The notes under the pieces: model-generated
Database searches by the model: none
Told to the model about the DNA's origin: nothing
What the model saw: the letters and a program-made list of their open reading frames with translations, nothing else
Made by a program: the position numbers and the translations under genes
Shown: positions 31,644 to 38,144 of the stretch, one piece after another
How the letters are laid out: each line of letters starts with the position of its first letter
Numbering within the stretch: the stretch's first letter is position 1
NCBI GenBank assembly: GCA_023266635.1
Contig: JAHFPU010000004.1
Location: 1 to 38,682, forward strand
DNA: 38,682 nucleotides
From: Sphingobium sp.
GTDB lineage: Bacteria; Pseudomonadota; Alphaproteobacteria; Sphingomonadales; Sphingomonadaceae
Direction: 5' to 3'

Positions 31644-32795
31644 ATGGGCGGAAGCTTTCCCCGCGGTAAATGCGCTATCGCCGGCCTCGCGACCTTTGGC
31701 GTCGGCGAAGCGCCGGGCTTTACGTCGATGGAATTGACCGCGCGCGCCGCCTCGCTCGCCGTGGAGGAGGCCGGCCTGCGCATCGACGCCATCGACGCAC
31801 TGTTCATCTGCCAGCCCGACGATTTCTTCGCCGGCCTGAGCTTTGCCGAATATCTCGGCCTCAGCCCGCGTTTTACGGACAATAATCGCACTGGCGGATC
31901 GGCGTTCATGAGCCACATGATCACTGCGATCATGATGCTGGAGGCCGGCTATATCGATACCGCCCTGATCGCCTACGGATCGAACCAGCGCACCAATGGC
32001 GGGAAGCTGGCAACGTCGATCAAGACCAACGCCTGGGATGCGCCCTACAAGCCGTTATTCCCTTTGTCCTCCTATGCGCTGGCTGCCGCGCGCCACATGC
32101 ATGAGTTCGGTACGACGCGGGAACAACTGGCGGAGGTCGCCGTCGCTGCGCGCCAATGGGCCAACACGAATCCTGAAGCCTTCGCCAAGGGGCCACTCAG
32201 CATTGAGGACTGCCTTGCCTCGCGGATCATCAGTTCGCCTATCTCCGTGCGAGACTGCTGCCTTGTGACCGACGGGGCGGCCGCCATTGTCCTGACCCGG
32301 ACGGATCGCGCGCGCGACATGCCCAAGACCCCGGTTCCGGTTCTGGGCGCGGCGGCGGCGACATGGTGGAATTCGATCGCGCAGGCGACGGACATGACCA
32401 CCACGGCCGCGGCGGAATCCGGCCCTCGCGCCTACAATGCAGCGTGTGTGGGTCCGTCCGATATTCAGAGCGTCCAGCTTTATGACGCGTTCACGATCAA
32501 CACGATCCTCTTCCTTGAGGATCTGGGTTTCTGCCCGAAAGGCGAAGGCGGCCGGTTCGTCTCCGGCGGGACCATTGCGCCGGGTGGATCGCTGCCCGTC
32601 AATACCAATGGTGGCGGCCTGTCCTATTGCCACCCCGGCATGTACGGACTGTTCGCGATCATAGAGGCGGCGCGGCAAATCCGGGGCGAGGCGGCAAACC
32701 AGCAAGGTACGGTGGATGTCGCCCTTGCCCATGGCAATGGTGGCACCCTCTCCAGTCAGGCGACCGTTATCCTGGGGAGCACCGCTACTCTGTGA
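31644..32795 (+). CDS. Thiolase-like SCP-x/Ltp2-type protein, possible CoA-linked retro-aldolase
   Basis: A 383-aa thiolase-fold protein of the non-specific lipid-transfer/SCP-x type. Typical elements are NNRTGGSAFMSHM (the place where true thiolases carry the nucleophilic Cys; none is present here), VQLYDAFTINTILFLEDLGF, GGTIAPGGSLPVNTNGGG, LSYCHPGMYG and LAHGNGGTLSSQATVIL. Loss of Cys together with the YDAFT tyrosine fits the lyase branch (Ltp2-like) that cleaves a beta-hydroxyacyl-CoA to a ketone or aldehyde and acetyl- or propionyl-CoA. The start is the ATG at 31644, one base after the OB-fold stop; the longer frame overlaps that gene. The assignment as lyase rather than thiolase is inferred. 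Confidence 0.85.
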   Translation: MGGSFPRGKCAIAGLATFGVGEAPGFTSMELTARAASLAVEEAGLRIDAIDALFICQPDDFFAGLSFAEYLGLSPRFTDNNRTGGSAFMSHMITAIMMLEAGYIDTALIAYGSNQRTNGGKLATSIKTNAWDAPYKPLFPLSSYALAAARHMHEFGTTREQLAEVAVAARQWANTNPEAFAKGPLSIEDCLASRIISSPISVRDCCLVTDGAAAIVLTRTDRARDMPKTPVPVLGAAAATWWNSIAQATDMTTTAAAESGPRAYNAACVGPSDIQSVQLYDAFTINTILFLEDLGFCPKGEGGRFVSGGTIAPGGSLPVNTNGGGLSYCHPGMYGLFAIIEAARQIRGEAANQQGTVDVALAHGNGGTLSSQATVILGSTATL

Positions 32796-32798
32796 TCG

Positions 32799-33554
32799 TC
32801 AGGTCATGTAGAATCCCCCGTTGATATCCAACACCGTACCGGTCACGAACCCAGCGCCCTCCGACACAAGATATTCGACGCCGGTGGCGATGTCGGCGGC
32901 TTCGCCGAACCGCCCGACCGGTAACTGGTTCAAATAGGTGTCGGTGTCGCCGAAGCTGCGGCTTTGCTCCGTATCGATCCGTCCGGGCGCGATGCAGTTG
33001 GCCGTTATGCCATGTGCGCCCACCTGCCCGGCCAGCACACGCGTGAAGCCGATCAATCCCGCCTTGGTCGCGGCATAATGTGCGCCCGACAACAGCGATC
33101 GCATCCGTCCGCCCTGCGACGAGAAATTGACGATCCGACCCCACTTCCCTGCTTTCATCAGAGGGAGCGCATGACGGCACATGGAGAAGGTCCCGGTCAG
33201 GTTCACCGCCAACACCCTGTCCCATTCCTCTAGGGGCACATCCTCGACCAGTTGCGAATAGCCGCCATGGCTAGGGCTTATTCCGGCATTGTTGATTAGA
33301 ATATCCAGCCGGCCGAAGCGCTTTTCAACATCAGAAATCGCGTCCCGGGCGGATGCGTCCGAAGCCACATCGCATTCCAGAGACGATACCGAATAGCCTT
33401 TATCGCCGAATGCTTCCGCAGCCGCCGCGAGCGATGCAGCGTCCCGGTCCAGCAACACGACATGATGACCGAGCATTCCAAGGCGATCCGCCACGCCAAA
33501 ACCAATGCCTTGGGCAGCGCCCGTCACCAACGCTACGCGGCGATCCTTCATCAT
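32799..33554 (-). CDS. SDR-family oxidoreductase (FabG-like)
   Basis: A 251-aa classical SDR with all standard motifs: TGAAQGIGFGVADRL, LLDRDAASL (Asp, NAD(H) type), ECDVASD, INNAGISP, NFSSQGG, HYAATKAGLIG with Tyr-Lys, TANCIAPGRIDT and the end GTVLDINGGFYMT. It resembles FabG-type 3-oxoacyl reductases or secondary-alcohol dehydrogenases. The start is one of two ATGs at 33554/33551 after AGGAGAG. It ends three bases from the thiolase-like gene, which runs in the opposite direction, and is divergent from the SDR at 33769 across operator 5, so both SDRs are probably under the same control. Confidence 0.92.
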   Translation of the reverse strand: MMKDRRVALVTGAAQGIGFGVADRLGMLGHHVVLLDRDAASLAAAAEAFGDKGYSVSSLECDVASDASARDAISDVEKRFGRLDILINNAGISPSHGGYSQLVEDVPLEEWDRVLAVNLTGTFSMCRHALPLMKAGKWGRIVNFSSQGGRMRSLLSGAHYAATKAGLIGFTRVLAGQVGAHGITANCIAPGRIDTEQSRSFGDTDTYLNQLPVGRFGEAADIATGVEYLVSEGAGFVTGTVLDINGGFYMT

Positions 33555-33655
33555 ATTCTCTCCTGATCCGATGCCAGCTTGGCATCCTGACCCAAAAACT
33601 AGAGTCGATTATTTTTCAGTCAATCGCCTTATTTATGAACCATGGAACGTCACAA

Positions 33656-33683
33656 ATAAAGACATTCTTGTTTGTTTTTTTAT
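33656..33683. promoter_or_regulatory. Right-regulon candidate operator 5 (divergent SDR promoter)
   Basis: ACATTCTTGTTTGT at 33662-33675, with AATAAAG before and TTTTTTTATTTGG after; T at position 7 gives a CTTG core instead of CATG. It lies 94 bases from the plus-strand SDR start and 108 bases from the minus-strand SDR start. Confidence 0.58.
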
Positions 33684-33768
33684 TTGGCCTTGCTACTCCT
33701 GTTCCGACAGAGAAGAAGGTGCGGATTCGCGGGCAATCGCGATTATCGCCCATGAGAGGACGAGCGTT

Positions 33769-34674
33769 ATGACGGCACCCAAGATCTTCCGGCCGGACCT
33801 GAACGATCCGACCAGGCCCAAGCGCGGGCTGACGGAACAGGATCTTGCAACCAAGGACACGGTATATCGGCCGGACCTGCTTGCCGGGCAGACGATTCTG
33901 ATCACCGGCGGCGGTAGCGGGATGGGCAAGGCCGCAGCTTTCCTGGCAGCGCGCCTGGGTGCGAATGTCGCCATCTGCGGCCGCAACGTCGAGAAGTTGG
34001 AAAATACGCGCGACGTGATCGCGAAGGAAACCGGCGTCGAGATTTTTACCCAATCGATGACCATCCGCGAGCCGGAAGCCGTCGAGGAACTGATCGGCGC
34101 GGTGCATGACAAGTTCGGTGGTATCGATACTGTCGTCAACAATGCCGGCGGCCAATTCCCGCAGGACGCCATCGATTTTACCCGCAAGGGCTGGCTGGCC
34201 GTCATCGACACCAACCTCAACGGCACATGGTGGATGATGCAGGAAGCCGCCAAGCGCTGGCGCGCGGATGGCAAGCCGGGGAACATCATCAACATCGTCG
34301 CTAATGTGGAGCGCGGCATGCCCCATGCCGCGCATACCTGTGCGGCGCGAGCGGGTGTCATCTACCTGTCTAAGACGCTGGCGACCGAGTGGGCGCCGTT
34401 CAAGATCCGAGTCAATTGCATCGGCCCGGGCGTGATCGAGACGGAAGGCTTCGCCATGTATCCGGAGGAAGCACTTAAGCGCTTCCACCAGGCAAACCCG
34501 ATGAAAATACGCGGAGACGCATGGGACGTGGCGGAAGCCATCGCCTATCTGGCGTCGCCGGCGGCCCGCTTCATCAATGGCGACCTGATGATCCTGGACG
34601 GCGGACAGGCGCAATGGGGCGTCGTCTGGCCCGGTGGCATGCCCGACTATTTCAACGAAAACGGCGCGGCCTAG
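33769..34674 (+). CDS. SDR-family protein of the 2,4-dienoyl/enoyl-CoA reductase type
   Basis: A 301-aa SDR with a 40-residue N-terminal extension (FRPDLNDPTRPKRGLTEQDL) before the Rossmann loop TGGGSGMGKAAA. It has AICGRNVEKLE, VNNAGGQFPQDAIDF, NIVANVERG, then HTCAARAGVIYLSKTLATEW where classical SDRs have YxxxK; Tyr is absent from that position. The AARAGV...TLA.EW pattern matches peroxisomal 2,4-dienoyl-CoA and trans-2-enoyl-CoA reductases. It could therefore reduce or isomerise an unsaturated acyl-CoA. The start is the ATG at 33769, with AGAGGA nine bases upstream; the longer frame overlaps the upstream SDR and operator. The end GGQAQWGVVWPGGMP is unusual. It ends 26 bases from the convergent VOC gene. 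Confidence 0.88.
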   Translation: MTAPKIFRPDLNDPTRPKRGLTEQDLATKDTVYRPDLLAGQTILITGGGSGMGKAAAFLAARLGANVAICGRNVEKLENTRDVIAKETGVEIFTQSMTIREPEAVEELIGAVHDKFGGIDTVVNNAGGQFPQDAIDFTRKGWLAVIDTNLNGTWWMMQEAAKRWRADGKPGNIINIVANVERGMPHAAHTCAARAGVIYLSKTLATEWAPFKIRVNCIGPGVIETEGFAMYPEEALKRFHQANPMKIRGDAWDVAEAIAYLASPAARFINGDLMILDGGQAQWGVVWPGGMPDYFNENGAA

Positions 34675-34700
34675 CTGCTGCGCCAACTTCACCCTGCCGA

Positions 34701-35171
34701 TCAGGCGGGCTGACGGACGCCCATATAGGGAAAGGGGTGATCCGCCGCGATCACCTCAAGCAATTCGACGACATTGCCGTCGCAATCGCGGCCATAGGTC
34801 GCCAACATCGTCCCGCCGCCGCCCGGCTCGCAATGGAACTCCATGCCGAGCGCCGAAAGCCGCTCATATTCCGCCCAGACATCGTCGACATAGAGGCAGA
34901 TGTGGATCAGTCCGGGATCACACATCCTGCGCTCGAAACGCTCACCCTTCGGTTCAAGATACTGGAAAACCTCAATATAAAATCCCGATAGCCGGATCAT
35001 GGCGTAGCGCGCAGCGGAGCCGGGCAATTGCACCATCCGGCCGACGCGCGCATTGTCGCTTTCCCACCCACCGTCGGCAACGCGCTCAAATCCGTACCAT
35101 CGCGCATAGTGATCGACGAACCGGTCGAGGTCCGGCGTCGATATCGCCACATGGTGCATACCCAGGATCAT
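34701..35171 (-). CDS. VOC-superfamily protein (glyoxalase/epimerase-like)
   Basis: A 156-aa vicinal-oxygen-chelate protein with two beta-alpha-beta-beta-beta modules. Likely metal ligands are H7 (MHHVAIS), E67 (FYIEVFQY), H90 (LIHICLYVDD) and E136 (GNVVELLE). A four-ligand H-E-H-E set favours a glyoxalase I or methylmalonyl-CoA epimerase-like isomerase; extradiol ring-cleavage dioxygenases use two His and one Glu. It could epimerise a branched acyl-CoA released by the thiolase-like lyase, but that is speculation. The ATG at 35171 follows GGAGAGAGAAAA. It is divergent from the FAD enzyme operon across operator 6, so the two are probably co-regulated. Confidence 0.88.
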   Translation of the reverse strand: MILGMHHVAISTPDLDRFVDHYARWYGFERVADGGWESDNARVGRMVQLPGSAARYAMIRLSGFYIEVFQYLEPKGERFERRMCDPGLIHICLYVDDVWAEYERLSALGMEFHCEPGGGGTMLATYGRDCDGNVVELLEVIAADHPFPYMGVRQPA

Positions 35172-35230
35172 TTTTCTCTCTCCACCGGCTCAGGCCTTTT
35201 CTGACGCCCTTTGTCCCGCATTTTCCATTC

Positions 35231-35260
35231 AATAACAAAACAAACTTGACTGTTTTTTTC
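35231..35260. promoter_or_regulatory. Right-regulon candidate operator 6 (VOC / FAD-enzyme divergent promoter)
   Basis: ACAAACTTGACTGT at 35240-35253 has a CTTG core, preceded by AATAACAAA and followed by seven T. It is 39 bases upstream of the small ORF at 35292 and 69 bases from the VOC start. Confidence 0.55.
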
Positions 35261-35291
35261 AACCCTCCTCTGGTGTGGATATTGGAGAGAG

Positions 35292-35369
35292 ATGACCGGC
35301 GATTCCGCAAAGGATGCGCGCCATCTCGTAATGCAGGATGAGGCGATGCAGAAAAGCACCACGGCATGA
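35292..35369 (+). CDS. Possible 25-aa leader peptide, coupled to the FAD enzyme
   Basis: An ATG at 35292 follows TTGGAGAGAG (GGAG four bases upstream). The frame MTGDSAKDARHLVMQDEAMQK, ending STTA, runs 25 codons to a TGA that overlaps the ATG of the FAD enzyme by four bases (ATGA). The FAD enzyme itself has only a poor ribosome site, and an in-frame stop at 35339 rules out a longer start for it. Thus translation coupling through this short ORF would explain its expression. No homology is recognised. Confidence 0.4.
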   Translation: MTGDSAKDARHLVMQDEAMQKSTTA

Positions 35370-36739
35370 GCGACTATGATGTCATCGTGATCGGCGCTGG
35401 CGGTGCCGGTCTCGCGGCTGCGTCAGCTGCTTCGGCGACCGGAGCGTCAGTGCTGCTCGTCGAGGCAGGCAAGGCCACCGGCGGGTCGACCGCGCTGTCG
35501 GGCGGCGTTTTCTATGCGGCCGGAACTTCGCTGCAGCGTGAAGCGGGCATCGAGGGCGATACGCCGGACGCCGTGTTCCAATATTATATGACGCTGAACC
35601 AGTATAAGCTGGAAGCCTCACTCGTACGTAAGCTGTGCGACGACTCTCCCGCCGCATTCGAATGGCTGCGCTCGATCGGCGTCGAGTTTCGCGTCGAAGA
35701 CCTTTACATGTCTGGTGTCGACAAGGTCCGGCGGGGGCATCGCGCCGCCGGCGGCGGATTGGCCATCGCGGAGGGGCTTGAAGGCTCCTTCGCCGGCCGT
35801 TCGGTCGACATTGCGCTGGATACGCGCGTCGAAAAGCTGCTGGTCGATCCTGATGGGGTCAAGGGCATAATGGTTGACGGGCAACCGATCACCGCTGGCG
35901 CGACCATTATCGCCACAGGCGGCTTTGGCGCCAATCCGGCGATGCTGGCGGATATCTATCCCGATGCTGCGCGGCACGGGGACCTGCACTGGTATATCGG
36001 CGCGAACACCTGCCAGGGCGACGGCATCGCTATGGCGCGCGCCGCAGGTGGCCAACTCAGCACCCCCAATCGTGGCCTGCTGCTGCTGACGCCCGGCTTT
36101 GCCAAGGATCTGGAAAGCTACCTTCCCGGCTGGCTGGTGATGGTAAACGGGCTTGGTCGGCGCTTCGTGGACGAGACGATAGAATATTCGGTGTTGGCGG
36201 CGATCCTCAACGAGCAAAAGGATCACACCGCGTTCGGGATATTTGACGAGACCGCCCGCCTATCATCGCGGACGACGTCCTACCGCCCCGCGCCGAACTG
36301 GACGGCGGACCGCCTGGAGGATTTCATATCCGCCGGCACCCTGGCCAAGGCGGACTCCATTCCGGAGCTGGCCAATCACCTGGGCATTCCGGCCGACACG
36401 CTGCAAACCAGCGTCGCGCGGAACAATGCCAATGCTGAAACCGGTATGGACCGGGACTTTTTTAAGCCGTCCAACTTTCTGCGCAAGATCTACACGCCGC
36501 CATTTTACGCGGCCCGCATCCGGGCGGCGATCATCTGCTGGACCGGCACTGGACTGCGCATCGATACGGATGCCCGCGTGCTCGATGCGGCCGACCGGCC
36601 CATTCCCGGCCTCTATGCAGCCGGGGAGACGACCGGCGGCATGTTCGGCGAATGCTATGCCTCCGGCGGCGCATCGATCGGCAACGCTGTCGTCTTCGGA
36701 CTTACGGCCGGAAGGCATGCGACCGGAGCGAATTCATAA
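35366..36739 (+). CDS. FAD-dependent dehydrogenase/oxidoreductase (fumarate reductase/KstD-like)
   Basis: A 457-aa flavoprotein of the fumarate reductase/succinate dehydrogenase flavoprotein and 3-ketosteroid delta-1-dehydrogenase family. The N-terminal FAD loop GAGGAGLAAASAA starts at residue 10, VEAGKATGGSTALSGG follows, TIIATGGFGANPAML sits midway, and the C-terminal IPGLYAAGETTGGMFG, CYASGGASIGNAVVFG completes the FAD domain. It would introduce or reduce a C=C bond next to a carbonyl, in a ring or acyl chain. It leads FAD enzyme-SnoaL-enoyl-CoA hydratase behind operator 6, its start coupled to a possible 25-codon ORF. A desaturase, a SnoaL-like dehydratase or isomerase and a hydratase in series suggest ring or side-chain oxidation. 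Confidence 0.9.
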   Translation: MSDYDVIVIGAGGAGLAAASAASATGASVLLVEAGKATGGSTALSGGVFYAAGTSLQREAGIEGDTPDAVFQYYMTLNQYKLEASLVRKLCDDSPAAFEWLRSIGVEFRVEDLYMSGVDKVRRGHRAAGGGLAIAEGLEGSFAGRSVDIALDTRVEKLLVDPDGVKGIMVDGQPITAGATIIATGGFGANPAMLADIYPDAARHGDLHWYIGANTCQGDGIAMARAAGGQLSTPNRGLLLLTPGFAKDLESYLPGWLVMVNGLGRRFVDETIEYSVLAAILNEQKDHTAFGIFDETARLSSRTTSYRPAPNWTADRLEDFISAGTLAKADSIPELANHLGIPADTLQTSVARNNANAETGMDRDFFKPSNFLRKIYTPPFYAARIRAAIICWTGTGLRIDTDARVLDAADRPIPGLYAAGETTGGMFGECYASGGASIGNAVVFGLTAGRHATGANS

Positions 36740-36763
36740 CAACCCATTACAGGAGCCAGGATC

Positions 36764-37318
36764 ATGAGCACATTGGAAGACCGTATCGCGCTGCTGGAAG
36801 CGGAATCCCAGATCCGGCAACTTGTTGCCCGCTATTGCTTCTATCTCGACGACCGGCTGATCGAGGAGGCGTACACGCTGTTCACCGATGATGCCGTTCT
36901 AAAATCGGCCGACGGCGTGATGAACGCCACTGGCGTCGAAGCGATCATCCAGCAATTCCACGGCCGTTTCGACGTCCTCGGACCAGGCCATCATTTCATG
37001 CACGACATCCAGATCGATTTCGTGGGCGACGGCAAGCAAGAAGCGCGGGGCCGCGTCATCGGTCATGCGGAATTGTGGCGCAAGGGCAAGATGATGGTGA
37101 CGGCCATCCGCTATGACGATGTCTATCGCAACACGGACAAGGGATGGCGCTTCGCGGAGCGGACAATCAACTTCCTCTATTATGTGCCGGTGTCCGAATA
37201 TCCGGATATTCTGCTCACCGCCAATCGCAACCACGCCTATGATGAGCCGAAGCCGGCCGACTTTCCCGAACGCCTGCCCAGTTGGATCGCCTATGAGAAG
37301 TCCCGAGGCCGCGCGTGA
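36764..37318 (+). CDS. SnoaL-like / NTF2-fold protein
   Basis: A 184-aa alpha+beta cone-fold protein of the SnoaL-like family. LVARYCFYLDDRLIEEAYTL at about residues 20-39, then FTDDAVL and GHHFMHDIQIDF, are the usual Tyr, Asp and His positions that form the active-site pocket in SnoaL-type dehydratases and isomerases such as BaiE. The C-terminal 40 residues (YVPVSEYPDILL to the end) extend the core. The ATG at 36764 has AGGAG upstream. It lies between the FAD enzyme and the enoyl-CoA hydratase, with a GTG overlap to the latter, so a dehydration or isomerisation step of the same route is probable. Catalysis is inferred, since many members have non-enzymatic roles. Confidence 0.88.
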   Translation: MSTLEDRIALLEAESQIRQLVARYCFYLDDRLIEEAYTLFTDDAVLKSADGVMNATGVEAIIQQFHGRFDVLGPGHHFMHDIQIDFVGDGKQEARGRVIGHAELWRKGKMMVTAIRYDDVYRNTDKGWRFAERTINFLYYVPVSEYPDILLTANRNHAYDEPKPADFPERLPSWIAYEKSRGRA

Positions 37319-38091
37319 GCGGCCTCATCGTCGAGCGGCACGGTCCGGTCTTGCTGCTCGTCATCGATCGCGAGGCGCGCCGCAATGCCATCGATTCCGT
37401 TACGTCGGCGGCGATCGACAGCCATATCGGGCTGGCCGAAGAGAATGACAGCATAGGCGCGATCATCATCACCGGGGCGGGCGACCGCGCTTTCTGTTCG
37501 GGCATGGACATGAAGGAAGCCGCAGAAATCGGCGTAGGCCATGGCCTGATACCCGGCAGAGGCTTTGCCGGCATCACCGAGCGCAAACGGACGAAACCAC
37601 TGATTGCAGCCGTCAATGGCGTCGCCGTAGCCGGCGGGTTCGAGATTGCGCTGGCCTGCGACATTGTCATCGCCGCCGACCACGCCATGTTCGGTCTCAG
37701 CGAAGTGAAGCGGGGTCTGTTTGCCTTTGCGGGCGGCGTCCAGCGGCTCGCAAGGCAGGTGCCGCGATCAACCGCGCTGTCCCTCATCCTGACCGGAGAG
37801 CCTGTGTCCGCTGTCCGGATGTACGGGCTGGGCGTTGTCAGCGAAGTGGTGCCCGCCGCGCAACTGCGCCAGCGGGCGTTGGATGTCGCGAGCGTCATGC
37901 TGCAGAATAGCTGGGAGGCCATCCGCAACGGCAAGCTACTTTATGAAATGGCCGCCGACATGACCCTGGACCATAGCCTGCGTTTCGGCAGGGCCTATGG
38001 CGAGGCCACGCTGCAGTCAGCCGATAGCCGTGAGGGCGTCGCCGCCTTCAGCGAAGGGCGCGATGCGAGCTTCGGCCAATTGCAGAGCTAG
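37315..38091 (+). CDS. Enoyl-CoA hydratase/isomerase (crotonase) family
   Basis: A 258-aa crotonase-fold enzyme. The oxyanion-hole segments are AFCSGMDMKEA and NGVAVAGGFEIALACD; E110 (GGFE) and E130 (GLSEVKRG), the two acids used by hydratases, are both present, followed by FAGGVQRLARQVP. It could hydrate an enoyl-CoA produced by the acyl-CoA dehydrogenase or FAD enzyme. The start is a GTG at 37315 that overlaps the SnoaL stop by four bases (GTGA), so it is coupled to the gene before. The Tyr/Trp-rich tail is missing and the length is normal for the family. It is the last gene of the plus-strand operon, with a hairpin following. Confidence 0.93.
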   Translation: MSGLIVERHGPVLLLVIDREARRNAIDSVTSAAIDSHIGLAEENDSIGAIIITGAGDRAFCSGMDMKEAAEIGVGHGLIPGRGFAGITERKRTKPLIAAVNGVAVAGGFEIALACDIVIAADHAMFGLSEVKRGLFAFAGGVQRLARQVPRSTALSLILTGEPVSAVRMYGLGVVSEVVPAAQLRQRALDVASVMLQNSWEAIRNGKLLYEMAADMTLDHSLRFGRAYGEATLQSADSREGVAAFSEGRDASFGQLQS

Positions 38092-38101
38092 ATTTCGCCA
38101 T

Positions 38102-38131
38102 CCGCTCCCGCCGCATGACGGTCGGGAGCGG
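38102..38131. terminator. Hairpin between convergent genes (bidirectional stop, no T run)
   Basis: CCGCTCCCG (38102-38110) pairs perfectly with CGGGAGCGG (38123-38131); a further CCG/CGG pair extends the stem. It lies between the ends of the enoyl-CoA hydratase and the hydrolase, but no T run follows on either strand. Confidence 0.55.
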
Positions 38132-38144
38132 AGGCAGCATATCT

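Noticed and set aside
33752-33772. Six-codon ORF overlapping the SDR start by ATGA at 33769
   Set aside because: It is too short, its start lies in the SDR's own ribosome site, and it is probably a chance ATG within that site.
34701-35171. VOC gene as an extradiol ring-cleavage dioxygenase
   Set aside because: The likely H-E-H-E metal set and 156-aa length fit glyoxalase or epimerase enzymes better than the two-His/one-Glu dioxygenases.
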